A stretch of DNA of 64,000 nucleotides from Streptomyces sp. TRM68416 (GTDB lineage Bacteria > Actinomycetota > Actinomycetes > Streptomycetales > Streptomycetaceae): NCBI RefSeq assembly GCF_014596915.1, contig NZ_JACVWU010000003.1, forward strand, positions 124,001-188,000, in the 5' to 3' direction. The notes under the pieces were generated by a model. The model did not search any database. It was not told the origin of the DNA and saw only the letters and a program-made list of their open reading frames with translations. Made by a program: the position numbers and the translations under genes. Shown here one piece after another: positions 8,289 through 16,794 of this stretch (position 1 is the first letter of the stretch; each line of letters opens with the position of its first letter).

Positions 8289-8616
8289 GCGCTCCGCCGG
8301 ACGTGCCGCGACGGGGCGGCCCTGTGGTCGGAGGCCCTCTGGTTTGTGCCCCGAGAGGCCTAGCGCGGATTTCGCCCGGGGCTGCTCGGGGTGTCAACAC
8401 GGCTCGGCGTACGCCCTCGCGAATGCCTCCGTGCGCAGGGTGTGCGCCCGTCATGTTCCCGCAGTGCGGGTTCCGGCTCCCTTGTTGATCTTGAGGCGGG
8501 CCCGGCGGCTGGGACAGGCTGTCGAAGGCCACACGAACCCGCTGTGAACAGCGTCGTACGGAACGTGGCCCGGCATCGCCGTACACCCGCATCGCACCCA
8601 GAGAGGCAGTACCACT
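8289..8616. other. 328-bp non-coding stretch before the phosphonate cluster
   Basis: No gene is supported here. An imperfect inverted repeat (GGAGGCCCTCT at about 8329 against GAGAGGCCT near 8352) could terminate the upstream gene. Downstream, TTGATC at about 8484 and a low-complexity stretch may belong to a promoter for the small secreted peptide and the dioxygenase operon, but spacing is not canonical. Confidence 0.35.
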
Positions 8617-8736
8617 GTGCTTCGCCGTCTGCTGATACCGGCCGCCACCCTCGCGGCCCTCCTCCTCGCCACCACCCCAGCGCTCGCCGACGACATCGGC
8701 TGGGACAGCGCCCGGCCCGCCGAGTCGGCGGTCTGA
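8617..8736 (+). CDS. Small secreted peptide (39 aa)
   Basis: A 39-codon gene missed by length cut-offs. GTG 8617 follows GAGAGGCAG. The product begins MLRRLLIPAATLAALLLA, a textbook Sec signal peptide with two arginines and a hydrophobic core, and a TPALA cleavage site. The predicted mature part is only 15 residues, DDIGWDSARPAESAV. It ends 86 bp before the dioxygenase gene. It may be an ordinary conserved Streptomyces secreted peptide, or a leader-peptide remnant; no function can be assigned. Confidence 0.6.
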   Translation: MLRRLLIPAATLAALLLATTPALADDIGWDSARPAESAV

Positions 8737-8822
8737 CCCGGACGCCACGCGCCCGTCCATCCGGACCCGCCGACCAGGGTCCGGCGCCCGCCGCAGCGTC
8801 CATCGATCGAGGGGGAAACAGC

Positions 8823-9512
8823 ATGACCACCACCGCCGCGCCCTATCTCCACATACCCGCCGCCGACATGCTCGGCGCACTGGCGGGCCACACCGAGGAG
8901 GAAGTGAAGGCATTCCGGGAAACCTGGGAGGACCTGCCCGTCGACGCGTACCTGAAGGACGGCGCCGACTACCGGCGCCGCCGCTACGGCTCCTTCCGCG
9001 GCGTGGACCGCATGGAGCCCGACGGCCCCGGCGCCTTCCACCAGTCCGTCGAGGTCAACGCCCTGCACGGCGGCGTCGACCGGCACTTCCCGCCGCTCGC
9101 CGAGGAGTTCGCGACGTCCGCTGTGCTGCGCACCCTCGTCGCCGCCCTCGCCGACCGGCTGCCCGGCGTGTTCGACCGCGAGCGCGGCGGCGTCGGCATC
9201 CACCAGATCCGGATCACCGCCACCCGCGACGCCGAGGGCCTGCCCGCCCCCGAGGGCGTCCACGAGGACGGCCACCACTTCGTCGCCCAGGTCTTCATGG
9301 GCCGAACCGGCGTCCAGGGCGGCACCTCCCAGATCTACGACCGGGAGCACCGGCCGCTGCTGCGCACCACCCTCACCGAGCCGTTCGAGACGATCGTCAT
9401 CGACGACCGGCGGGTCTTCCACGGCGTCGACGCCATCGAGCCGGCCGAGGGCCACCGCACCGGCGTCCGCGACATGCTGCTCGTCGACTTCTTCCCGCGC
9501 AATGACGGCTGA
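8823..9512 (+). CDS. Fe(II)/2-oxoglutarate dioxygenase (2OG-Fe_Oxy_2 family)
   Basis: A 229-residue member of the family that includes L-isoleucine 4-hydroxylase, so probably a hydroxylase of a small amino acid or related acid. The iron triad is visible as H147-x-D149 in GVHEDGHHF and H200 in RVFHGVD; an arginine in HRTGVRDMLLVDFF is the likely 2-oxoglutarate anchor. ATG 8823 has CGAGGGGGAAACAGC upstream. It is the first of four overlapping genes and overlaps the next by 11 bp. In the context of a PEP mutase cluster it may hydroxylate an amino acid destined for a phosphonopeptide, which is inference. Confidence 0.85.
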   Translation: MTTTAAPYLHIPAADMLGALAGHTEEEVKAFRETWEDLPVDAYLKDGADYRRRRYGSFRGVDRMEPDGPGAFHQSVEVNALHGGVDRHFPPLAEEFATSAVLRTLVAALADRLPGVFDRERGGVGIHQIRITATRDAEGLPAPEGVHEDGHHFVAQVFMGRTGVQGGTSQIYDREHRPLLRTTLTEPFETIVIDDRRVFHGVDAIEPAEGHRTGVRDMLLVDFFPRNDG

Positions 9513-12500
9513 CGCGGCCCCGGAAGCGGGCGCCCGTCCGGGGGCCGACACCGCCGACGGCTTCCTGCGGGAGCTGGCCGAACGGCTGCCCGGGGCCCGC
9601 GTCGACGCCCTCACCAGGTCCGCGTACACCTCGGACGCCTCGATCTACCGGGTCGTGCCGCGCGCCGTCGTCGAACCCCGCGACGCCGAGGAGGCCGCCG
9701 CCGCGGTGGCGGTCGCCGCGGCCCACGGGGTCGGCGTGACCGCCCGCGGCGGCGGCACCTCCATCGCGGGCAACGCCATCGGCCCCGGCCTGGTGCTGGA
9801 CTTCTCCCGGCACATGAACCGGATCGTCGACGTCGACCCGGACGCCCGGACGGCGACCGTGCAGCCCGGCGCGGTGCTCGGCGCCGTCCGGGCCCGCGCC
9901 GCCGAGCACGGGCTGACCGTCGGCCCGGACCCCTCGACGTACTCCCGCTGCACCATCGGCGGGATGATCGGCAACCACGCCTGCGGACCGCACTCCGTGG
10001 CGTGGGGCACCACCGCCGACATCACCGAACGCCTCGACGTGCTGCGCGCCGGCGGACAACTGCTCGGCGTGGGCGCGGACACCACCGGCGACCAGGACCT
10101 GGACGCCCGGCTGCGCGACCTGCGGGACGGGCACCTCGCCGCGATCCGCACCGAGCTGGGGCGGTTCAGCCGCCAGGTCTCCGGCTACGGGCTGCACCGG
10201 CTGCTGCCCGAGCGGGGCTTCCACGCCGCCCGCTCCCTGGTCGGCTCCGAGGGCACCTGCGGCATCGTCGTCGGCGCCACCATCGGCCTGGTCCCGGTGC
10301 CCGCCGCCCGCGTGCTGCTGGTCCTCGGCTTCCCGGACGTCTACGACGCCGCCTCGGCCGCCCCGGCGCTGGCCGCGGCGGGCGCGCTGACCGTCGAGGG
10401 CATGGACGCCGCCCTCGTCGACGCGCTGCGCTCACGGCCCGGCCGCGCCCAGGGCGTCGACCTGCTGCCGCCGGGCGGCGCCTGGCTGTACTGCGAGATC
10501 GAGGGCACCGACCCGGCCGACGCCGAGGCCCGCGCCCGCCGCGTCGGCCGGGAGAGCGGGGCCCGCTGGGAGGTGTTCACCGACGCCGCCCGCACCGACG
10601 CCCTGTGGAGCATCCGCCGCAACGGCGCCGGCATCGCCACCCGCATGGCCGACGGGCGCGAGGCCTGGCCCGGCTGGGAGGACTCCGCCGTGCCCGCCGA
10701 GAACCTCGCCGGCTACCTGAAGGACCTGCACGCCCTGATGGCGGAGCGGCGGCGGCAGGGCACCATCACCGGGCACTTCGGCGAGGGCTGTCTGCACCTG
10801 CGCGTCGACTGGGACCTCACCACCGACGCCGGCATCGCCGACTACCGCGCCTTCATCGAGACCGCCGCCGACATCGCCGTCTCGCACGGCGGCTGCGCCT
10901 CCGGCGAGCACGGCGACGGCCGCGCCCGCTCCGCACTGCTCAGCCGCACCTACTCGCCCGAACTCCTCGGCGCGTTCCGTGATTTCAAGCGGCTCTGGGA
11001 CCCCGAGGGGCTGCTCAACCCGGGCATCCTCGTCGACCCCGCCCCGCTGGACGCCGCGGTGCGGCCCGGTCCCGGGCACGACCGGCACGCCCTGCCGATG
11101 GTCACCCTCTCCGCCGACCGGGGCTCCATGGCGGGCGCCGTGCGCCGCTGCATCGGCGTCGGCAGTTGCCGCAACGCCACCGGCGCGATGTGCCCCTCCT
11201 TCCAGGCGACCGGTGACGAGGTGCACTCCACGCGCGGCCGGGCCCGGGTGCTGGGCGAGATGCTGCGCGGCGAGACCCTGCCGGACGCCTGGCGTTCGGA
11301 CGAGGTCCGCGAGGCGCTCGACCTGTGCCTGTCGTGCAAGGCCTGCAAGAGCGAGTGCCCGGTCAACGTCGACATGGCCGCCTACAAGGCCGAGTTCCTG
11401 CACCGGCACTACCAGGGGCGGCTGCGGCCGCGGGCGCACTACGTCCTCGGCTGGCTGCCGCTGCTCGGCCGGCTCGCCTCGCTGGCGCCGGGCGCGGTCA
11501 ACGCGCTCGCGACCCGGCCGGGGGTCGCCCGGCGGCTGTCCCGGCTCGCCGGTCTGGAGCCCCGGCGCGACCTGCTGGGCGTCGCGCCCCGCACGTTCCG
11601 GCAGTGGTTCCGCACCAGGACCGCACGCGCGGGCACACCGGGCACGGCTTCCGGCGTACCGGGCAAGACATCCGGCGTACCGGGCGCGACATCCGGTGTA
11701 CCGGGCACGGCTTCCGGCGCACTGGGCACGGCTTCCGGTGTACCGGGCAAGACATCCGGCGCATCGGACACGGCATCCGGCGCATCGGACACGGCATCCG
11801 GCGAGCGGCGCGAGACGGTCGTGCTGTGGCCGGACACCTTCTCCAACTTCCTCGACCCGTCCGGCGCGCGCGACACCGTCGAGGTGCTGGAAGCGCTCGG
11901 CTACGACGTCGTCCTGCCGGACGGCCCGGTCTGCTGCGGCCTGACCTGGTACTCCACCGGTCAACTGGGCGTCGCGCGGGCCGTGCTGGGACGCTCCTTG
12001 AAGTCCCTGGAACAGCACCTGGCGGCCGGGCGGACCGTCGTCGGCGTCGAACCGTCGTGCACCCAGGCGCTGCGCGAGGAGTCCGTGGAGCTGCTGCCCG
12101 ACTCGCCGGCCGCGCGCCGGCTGGCCCGGCAGACCACCACGCTCGCCGAACTCGTCGCCCGCCACGAGGGCGACTGGCCCTTCGGCACGCTCGACTCCCC
12201 GGCCGTGCTCCAGCCGCACTGCCACACCGAGGCCGGTCCCGGGCACGGCGCGGAGCTTCAGGTACTGAAGCGGCTCGGTGTCGACACCGACGTCGTCACC
12301 GCGGGCTGCTGCGGCCTGGCCGGCAACTTCGGTTACGAGCCCGGGCACTGGGAGGTCTCCCAGTCCTCGGCGGAGCGCGAGCTGTACCCGAAGGTGCGGG
12401 CCGCGGACTCCGGCACAGCGATCGTCGCCGACGGCTTCTCCTGCCGTACGCAGATCTCCCAGGGCACCGAGCGGCGGGCCACGCATCTGGCCACGCTGCT

Positions 12501-12588
12501 GCGCCGGGCACTGACCACCGGACGCGACACGCCGGCACAGCCAGAGAGCGCCGGACGCGATACGCCGGCACAGCAAGAGAACGGGTGA
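9502..12588 (+). CDS. Fused FAD-linked 2-hydroxyacid dehydrogenase / Fe-S (CCG) protein
   Basis: A 1028-residue fusion of a GlcD/Dld-like FAD domain and a GlcF-like iron-sulfur domain, as in D-2-hydroxyglutarate and D-lactate dehydrogenases. The FAD-binding GGGTSIAGNAIG is at about 83-94. The FAD C-domain ends near 510 (LLNPGILVD). Fe-S cysteines follow in GVGSCRNATGAMCPSF and CLSCKACKSECP (about 609). Two CCG-type motifs lie near 810 and 935 (VCCGLTW, GCCGLAGN). Between the Fe-S and CCG parts sits an expanded linker of eight heptapeptides (residues about 712-768). ATG 9502 overlaps the dioxygenase stop by 11 bp. It would oxidise a D-2-hydroxyacid and pass electrons to the membrane; in this locus the substrate may be a phosphonate or an amino-acid-derived hydroxyacid. 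Confidence 0.85.
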   Translation: MTADAAPEAGARPGADTADGFLRELAERLPGARVDALTRSAYTSDASIYRVVPRAVVEPRDAEEAAAAVAVAAAHGVGVTARGGGTSIAGNAIGPGLVLDFSRHMNRIVDVDPDARTATVQPGAVLGAVRARAAEHGLTVGPDPSTYSRCTIGGMIGNHACGPHSVAWGTTADITERLDVLRAGGQLLGVGADTTGDQDLDARLRDLRDGHLAAIRTELGRFSRQVSGYGLHRLLPERGFHAARSLVGSEGTCGIVVGATIGLVPVPAARVLLVLGFPDVYDAASAAPALAAAGALTVEGMDAALVDALRSRPGRAQGVDLLPPGGAWLYCEIEGTDPADAEARARRVGRESGARWEVFTDAARTDALWSIRRNGAGIATRMADGREAWPGWEDSAVPAENLAGYLKDLHALMAERRRQGTITGHFGEGCLHLRVDWDLTTDAGIADYRAFIETAADIAVSHGGCASGEHGDGRARSALLSRTYSPELLGAFRDFKRLWDPEGLLNPGILVDPAPLDAAVRPGPGHDRHALPMVTLSADRGSMAGAVRRCIGVGSCRNATGAMCPSFQATGDEVHSTRGRARVLGEMLRGETLPDAWRSDEVREALDLCLSCKACKSECPVNVDMAAYKAEFLHRHYQGRLRPRAHYVLGWLPLLGRLASLAPGAVNALATRPGVARRLSRLAGLEPRRDLLGVAPRTFRQWFRTRTARAGTPGTASGVPGKTSGVPGATSGVPGTASGALGTASGVPGKTSGASDTASGASDTASGERRETVVLWPDTFSNFLDPSGARDTVEVLEALGYDVVLPDGPVCCGLTWYSTGQLGVARAVLGRSLKSLEQHLAAGRTVVGVEPSCTQALREESVELLPDSPAARRLARQTTTLAELVARHEGDWPFGTLDSPAVLQPHCHTEAGPGHGAELQVLKRLGVDTDVVTAGCCGLAGNFGYEPGHWEVSQSSAERELYPKVRAADSGTAIVADGFSCRTQISQGTERRATHLATLLRRALTTGRDTPAQPESAGRDTPAQQENG
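11637..11804 (+). repeat. 21-bp minisatellite, eight copies, inside the FAD/Fe-S fusion gene
   Basis: Eight in-frame 21-bp units start at 11637 with ACCGGGCACGGCTTCCGGC and repeat at exact 21-bp intervals. They encode heptapeptides of the type PGTASGV, PGKTSGV and SDTASGA in the interdomain linker. The last two units are nearly identical, a sign of recent expansion. A second, 33-bp duplication near 12520-12585 encodes GRDTPAQ twice at the C terminus. Confidence 0.92.
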
Positions 12589-12591
12589 CAC

Positions 12592-13371
12592 ATGCGCATC
12601 GTCAGATACCAGGAGGCGGACGGCGGGGAGGTCTCGTACGGCGTCCTCGGCGCCGACGGGCTGGTGGTCCCGCTGGAGGGCGATCCCTACGGGGAGCGCC
12701 GCCCGGCGTCCGGCCGCTCCGCCCGCCCGCTGGACGAGGTGCGCCTGCTCGCGCCCGTCGAGCCCTCGAAGGTGGTCGCCGTCGGCCGCAACTTCGCCGC
12801 GCACGCCGCCGAGCTGGGCAACCAGGTGCCGGAACGGCCGCTGATCTTCCTCAAGCCGTCCACCAGCGTGATCGGGCCGGGCGCGCCGATCGTGTTCCCC
12901 GCGTACAGCGACGAGCTGCACCACGAGGCGGAGCTGGCGGCCGTCGTCGGCATCCGCTGCCGCGACCTGCGGCCCGAGGACGTGCCCGCTGCCCTGCTCG
13001 GCTACACCTGCGCCAACGACGTCACCGCGCGGGACCTGCAGAAGCCGGACGGGCAGTGGTGGCGGGCCAAGGGCTCGGACACCTTCTGCCCGCTCGGCCC
13101 GTGGGTGGAGACGGAACTGGACCCGGCCGCGCTGCGGGTCACCGCCACCGTCAACGGCGAGCTGCGGCAGGACGGTTCGACCGCGCGGATGGTACGGCCG
13201 GTGAACGAGCTGATCGCCCACATCAGCGCGGCGATGACCCTGCTGCCCGGGGACGTGATCCTCACCGGCACCCCGGCGGGCGTCTCCCGGATGCACCCCG
13301 GCGACTCGGTGACGGTCGCCGTCGAGGGCGTTGGCGAGCTGACCAACGACGTGGTGCGGGTGGACATATGA
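12592..13371 (+). CDS. Fumarylacetoacetate hydrolase family protein
   Basis: A 259-residue FAH-fold enzyme. The metal site is intact: E112 and E114 in HHEAELAAVVG and D143 in CANDVTARD. VGRNFAAHAAELG, KGSDTFCPLGPW and LTGTPAGVSRM are the other family blocks. Relatives are acylpyruvases, 2-keto-4-pentenoate hydratases or oxaloacetate decarboxylases (FAHD1 type). ATG 12592 lies 3 bp after the upstream stop, and its stop overlaps the TauE gene. Oxaloacetate and phosphonopyruvate are close analogues, so a decarboxylase or C-C hydrolase role in phosphonate metabolism is conceivable, though untested. Confidence 0.85.
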   Translation: MRIVRYQEADGGEVSYGVLGADGLVVPLEGDPYGERRPASGRSARPLDEVRLLAPVEPSKVVAVGRNFAAHAAELGNQVPERPLIFLKPSTSVIGPGAPIVFPAYSDELHHEAELAAVVGIRCRDLRPEDVPAALLGYTCANDVTARDLQKPDGQWWRAKGSDTFCPLGPWVETELDPAALRVTATVNGELRQDGSTARMVRPVNELIAHISAAMTLLPGDVILTGTPAGVSRMHPGDSVTVAVEGVGELTNDVVRVDI

Positions 13372-14090
13372 CCGCCGTGCTCGGAGTCTTCCTCGTCCTC
13401 ACCCTCGCCTCCGTCATCCGCACCACCGCCGGCTTCGGCTTCTCGCTGGTCGCGGTGCCGCCGCTGACGCTGCTGCTCGACCCGGTGACCGCGGTCGTCG
13501 TCGCGGCGATCATGGCGGCGCCGCTGAGCCTGTGGATCGCCGTGAAGGACTGGCGGCACGTGGACCGGCGGATCACCGCCGTCGCGCTCGCCGCCGGGCT
13601 GGCCGGGGTGCCGTTCGGGGTGTGGCTGCTGCACGCGCTGCCCCCGCGGGCGCTGTCGCTGGTCATCGCCGTGGTCGTGCTGCTGTGCACGGTGATGGTG
13701 TGGCGTCGGTTCACCGTGCGCGGCGGGCTGGGCGCGGTCGCCTGGATCAGTGCGTTCTCCGGCGCCTCCTTCGCCTCCACCGGCATCGACGGCCCGCCGA
13801 TGGTGGCCGCGATGCAGGGCCTGCGGCTGCCCCCGCGGGTCCAGCGGGCCACCCTCGGCGTCGTCTTCTCCGGTACGAGCCTGGCGTCACTGGCAGGCTT
13901 CGGGATCAGCGGGCAGCTCACCGCCGAGGTCGGCTGGGCGCTGCTGGCCGGCGTGCCCGCCCTGTTCATCGGCATCTTCGCGGGCGAGCGCATCTTCGCC
14001 CGCTTCGACGCCGATCGCTTCCGCCGCGCCGTACTGGGCCTGCTCGTGGTCAGTTCGGTATCGGTGCTGGCCGGGGTGGTCGCGAGCTGA
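13368..14090 (+). CDS. TauE/SafE family membrane permease
   Basis: A 240-residue polytopic membrane protein with about seven to eight hydrophobic segments and the family repeats GFGFSLVAVPPLTLLLDP (N-half) and GASFASTGIDGPPMV (C-half). TauE/SafE proteins export sulfonates, sulfite or other small organic anions. ATG 13368 overlaps the FAH stop (ATGA). In a phosphonate locus export of an organophosphonate anion is plausible. It closes the first operon; a dispersed repeat follows at 14162. Confidence 0.85.
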   Translation: MTAVLGVFLVLTLASVIRTTAGFGFSLVAVPPLTLLLDPVTAVVVAAIMAAPLSLWIAVKDWRHVDRRITAVALAAGLAGVPFGVWLLHALPPRALSLVIAVVVLLCTVMVWRRFTVRGGLGAVAWISAFSGASFASTGIDGPPMVAAMQGLRLPPRVQRATLGVVFSGTSLASLAGFGISGQLTAEVGWALLAGVPALFIGIFAGERIFARFDADRFRRAVLGLLVVSSVSVLAGVVAS

Positions 14091-14161
14091 GCGCTCCGCT
14101 GGAAGCGCCCCGATGGAAGTGCCCCGCTGCGGTGTGGTTCGCCTGCGACGCCGTCGTGGCT

Positions 14162-14191
14162 GGTCGCGCAGTTCCCCGCGCCCCTTCAGGG
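14162..14191 (+). repeat. Dispersed intergenic repeat core
   Basis: A copy of GCGCAGTTCCCCGCGCCCCT (14166-14185) lies in the 225-bp gap between the TauE gene and the aminotransferase, separating the two halves of the putative cluster. The gap ends with the ribosome binding site AAAGGAG before ATG 14316. Confidence 0.85.
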
Positions 14192-14315
14192 CGCTGCCGA
14201 ACCGTAGTTGACCTCGCCCGACCTGCTTCGACCGAGCCGCCGCGGTCCCTACGCCCCCACAGCCTCCACCCTCCCCCCACCCAAGAACCCCGCCCCCCAC
14301 TGAAAGGAGCCCCGC

Positions 14316-15512
14316 ATGCGCCTCGCCGCACGTGCGCACTCCGTCTCCGGGTCCAAGACATCCGGTACCCGCAACAAGGCCGAAGCCCTGCGCGCGCAGG
14401 GCGTCGAGATCGTCAACTTCGCCGCGGGAGAGCTGGATCTCGCCCCGCCCCCCGAGGTGCTCCAGGCCCTGCACGCCGCCGCCGACGCCGGCACCCACCG
14501 CTACACCGACACCGCCGGCCTGCCCGCCCTGCGCGCGGCCCTCGCCGAGCGGATCTCCCGCCTGTCCCAAGTGCCGTACGAGGCGGGCGAGGTGATCGTC
14601 ACCACCGGCGCCAAGCACGGACTGCACCTCGCCGCGCTCGCCCTGCTCGACCCGGGCGACCAGGCGCTGGTGCCCAACCCGGGATGGGGGACGTTCGCCG
14701 CGCAGATCCGCATCGCGGGCGGTGAACCCGTCCCCGTGGACACCTCGGACACCGGGTTCGTCCCGGACGTGGACCGGCTGGAGGCGCTGCGCACCCCGCG
14801 CACCCGGATGCTCGTCCTCAACACCCCGAACAACCCGACCGGCGCCGTCTGCCCGCCCGGACAGCTGGCCCGCATCGCCGCCTGGGCCGTCGAGCACCGG
14901 GTGTGGATCGTCTTCGACGAGTGCTACGGCGAGCTGGTGCTGCCCGGCGTCACCCACGCCCACCCCGCGGCCCTGGTCCCCGAGGCCCGCGAACTGACCG
15001 TCGGCATCGGCTCGTTCTCCAAGAGCTTCGCCGTCACCGGGTGGCGGGCCGGCCACGTGCACGGCCCGCGTCCGCTGATCGACGTGCTGAAGAACCTCCA
15101 GAGCCACACCGCCTCGAACGTCACCAGCGTCGTGCAGCACGCCCTGCTGCCCGCCGCCCGCGGCCAACTCGACGGCTTCACCGCGCGGGCCCGCGAGATC
15201 CTCGCCCGCCGCCACGCCTCCGTCGCCGAGGCCCTGGCGGACATCGGACACATCCGGCCCGCCGCCACCCCCGAGGGCGCCTTCTACTACTTCCTCGACG
15301 TCCGCGACGTGCTCGGCCGCAAGATCGGCGGCGTGCCCGTCCCGGACACCGACACCCTCACCGGCGTCCTCATGGAGCAGGCCCGGATCGCCGTGACCCC
15401 GGGCACCGCCTTCGGCGCCGAGGGGTTCGTGCGGCTGTCGTACGCGATCGCCGAGGACCGGATCGCCGAGGGGCTGGCGTCGCTGCGGGAGGTGATGAGC
15501 GGTGTCGAGTGA
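14316..15512 (+). CDS. Class I PLP aminotransferase (candidate phosphonopyruvate transaminase)
   Basis: A 398-residue fold-type I aminotransferase of the aspartate aminotransferase class. The Schiff-base lysine is K236 in SFSKSFAVTGWRAG. PNPGWGTF, LNTPNNPTGAVC and FDECYGELV give the other cofactor contacts. ATG 14316 has AAAGGAG upstream. It is the first gene of a five-gene overlapping operon that includes PEP mutase. The simplest role is amination of phosphonopyruvate to phosphonoalanine. Known phosphonoalanine-peptide clusters (phosphonoalamides) use such a transaminase. Substrate assignment is inference from context. Confidence 0.9.
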   Translation: MRLAARAHSVSGSKTSGTRNKAEALRAQGVEIVNFAAGELDLAPPPEVLQALHAAADAGTHRYTDTAGLPALRAALAERISRLSQVPYEAGEVIVTTGAKHGLHLAALALLDPGDQALVPNPGWGTFAAQIRIAGGEPVPVDTSDTGFVPDVDRLEALRTPRTRMLVLNTPNNPTGAVCPPGQLARIAAWAVEHRVWIVFDECYGELVLPGVTHAHPAALVPEARELTVGIGSFSKSFAVTGWRAGHVHGPRPLIDVLKNLQSHTASNVTSVVQHALLPAARGQLDGFTARAREILARRHASVAEALADIGHIRPAATPEGAFYYFLDVRDVLGRKIGGVPVPDTDTLTGVLMEQARIAVTPGTAFGAEGFVRLSYAIAEDRIAEGLASLREVMSGVE

Positions 15513-16794
15513 CCCGGTGGTGACGCTCCCGCCCCTGGTGCTGTACTTCGGCGCCGTCCAGCGCCCCGAGTTCTACGCCGGCCTGCTCGGCAGCGGGGTG
15601 GCCCTCGGTGTGCTGCGGGACTCGGACAGCATCCACACGCTGGAGCCGGAGGAGTTCACGCTGATCGAGCGGATGCCCTTCGCCGACGGCGCCGACGCGG
15701 TCGCCGAGCGTGTCCGGGAGATCGGCCGGCGGTGGCGGATCGAGGCGGTCCTGAACGTCGACGAGACCCTGGTCCCGCTGTGGGCGGAGGTCTGCGCGCG
15801 GCTCGGGCTGCCCGCGATGAGCGGCGAGGCCGCGGCCGCCGTGCGCAGCAAGAGCGAGATGCGGCGGCGGTTCGCCCGGCACATCGGCGAGCACGCCTCC
15901 GCCCGATCGGCCGTCGTCACCGACGAGGAACAGCTGTTGGCCTTCGCCGCCGGGACCGGCTACCCGGTGATCCTCAAGCCCGGCAACCTGTGGGGCAGTT
16001 ACTTCGTCTCCCGCTGCGACGACCGGGCCGAGCTGACGGCCGCGTACCGCCGGCTCGCCGCCACGCTCCCCGGGTTCAGCGCCGGTCAGCGCATCACCGA
16101 CACCCCGGCGGAGATCCTGGTCGAGGAGTTCCTGACGGGCACCAACCACTCGGTGGAGTGCCTGGTCCTGGAGGACCGGGTGTGGACCACCCCGGTCGTG
16201 GACGTCGTCACCGGCACCGACCTCGGCGGCACCGACTTCCACCACTTCGCCCGGGTCACCGCCACCCGGCTCAGCCCGGCCGAACGGACCCGGATGCGGG
16301 ACCTGGCCGCCGACGCCGTCCGCGCCCTCGGCATCCGGCGCGGCCTCGCCCACGTCGAGTTCGTGCACGGACCCACGGGCCCGCGGCTGATCGAGGTGGC
16401 CGGCCGGCCCGGCGCCAACCGGGCACCGCTGCTGCGCGAGGCCTACGGCATCAACCTGATCGCCGGGTACCGGGACGTCCTGCGCGGCGTGGCACCCGAC
16501 GTCGAGCCGGTGCGTGACGGCGCCGCGGCGGTCGTCACCCCGTACCCCGAGCACGCCGGGACGCTCGTCGAGTACGCCGGCCTGGACCGCGTCCGCGCCC
16601 TGCCGTCCACCGCCCAGATCGACGTCTACAAGCACCCCGGCGACCTGGTCCGGCCCCGCCACGAGGGCGCCGGATCGCCGCTGCGGATCGAGCTGCGCGC
16701 CGACTCGCCCGAGCGGCTGCTCGCCGACCTCGACCGGCTGCGCGAGCTGAGCGAGGACCTGTTCGTCGTACGGACCCCGGAGGCCGTGGGATGA
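15502..16794 (+). CDS. ATP-grasp ligase 1
   Basis: A 430-residue ATP-grasp enzyme, which couples ATP cleavage to amide bond formation through an acyl phosphate. Nucleotide- and metal-binding elements are visible: YPVILKPGNLWGSYFV (about 155), ILVEEFLTGTNHSVECLV and HVEFVHGPTGPRLIEVAGRPG (about 285). The DLGGTDF segment may be a substrate loop. GTG 15502 overlaps the aminotransferase by 11 bp, and its stop overlaps the second ligase. Standing beside a second ATP-grasp and an exporter, it probably builds a small peptide containing the phosphonate amino acid. Confidence 0.88.
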   Translation: MSSDPVVTLPPLVLYFGAVQRPEFYAGLLGSGVALGVLRDSDSIHTLEPEEFTLIERMPFADGADAVAERVREIGRRWRIEAVLNVDETLVPLWAEVCARLGLPAMSGEAAAAVRSKSEMRRRFARHIGEHASARSAVVTDEEQLLAFAAGTGYPVILKPGNLWGSYFVSRCDDRAELTAAYRRLAATLPGFSAGQRITDTPAEILVEEFLTGTNHSVECLVLEDRVWTTPVVDVVTGTDLGGTDFHHFARVTATRLSPAERTRMRDLAADAVRALGIRRGLAHVEFVHGPTGPRLIEVAGRPGANRAPLLREAYGINLIAGYRDVLRGVAPDVEPVRDGAAAVVTPYPEHAGTLVEYAGLDRVRALPSTAQIDVYKHPGDLVRPRHEGAGSPLRIELRADSPERLLADLDRLRELSEDLFVVRTPEAVG

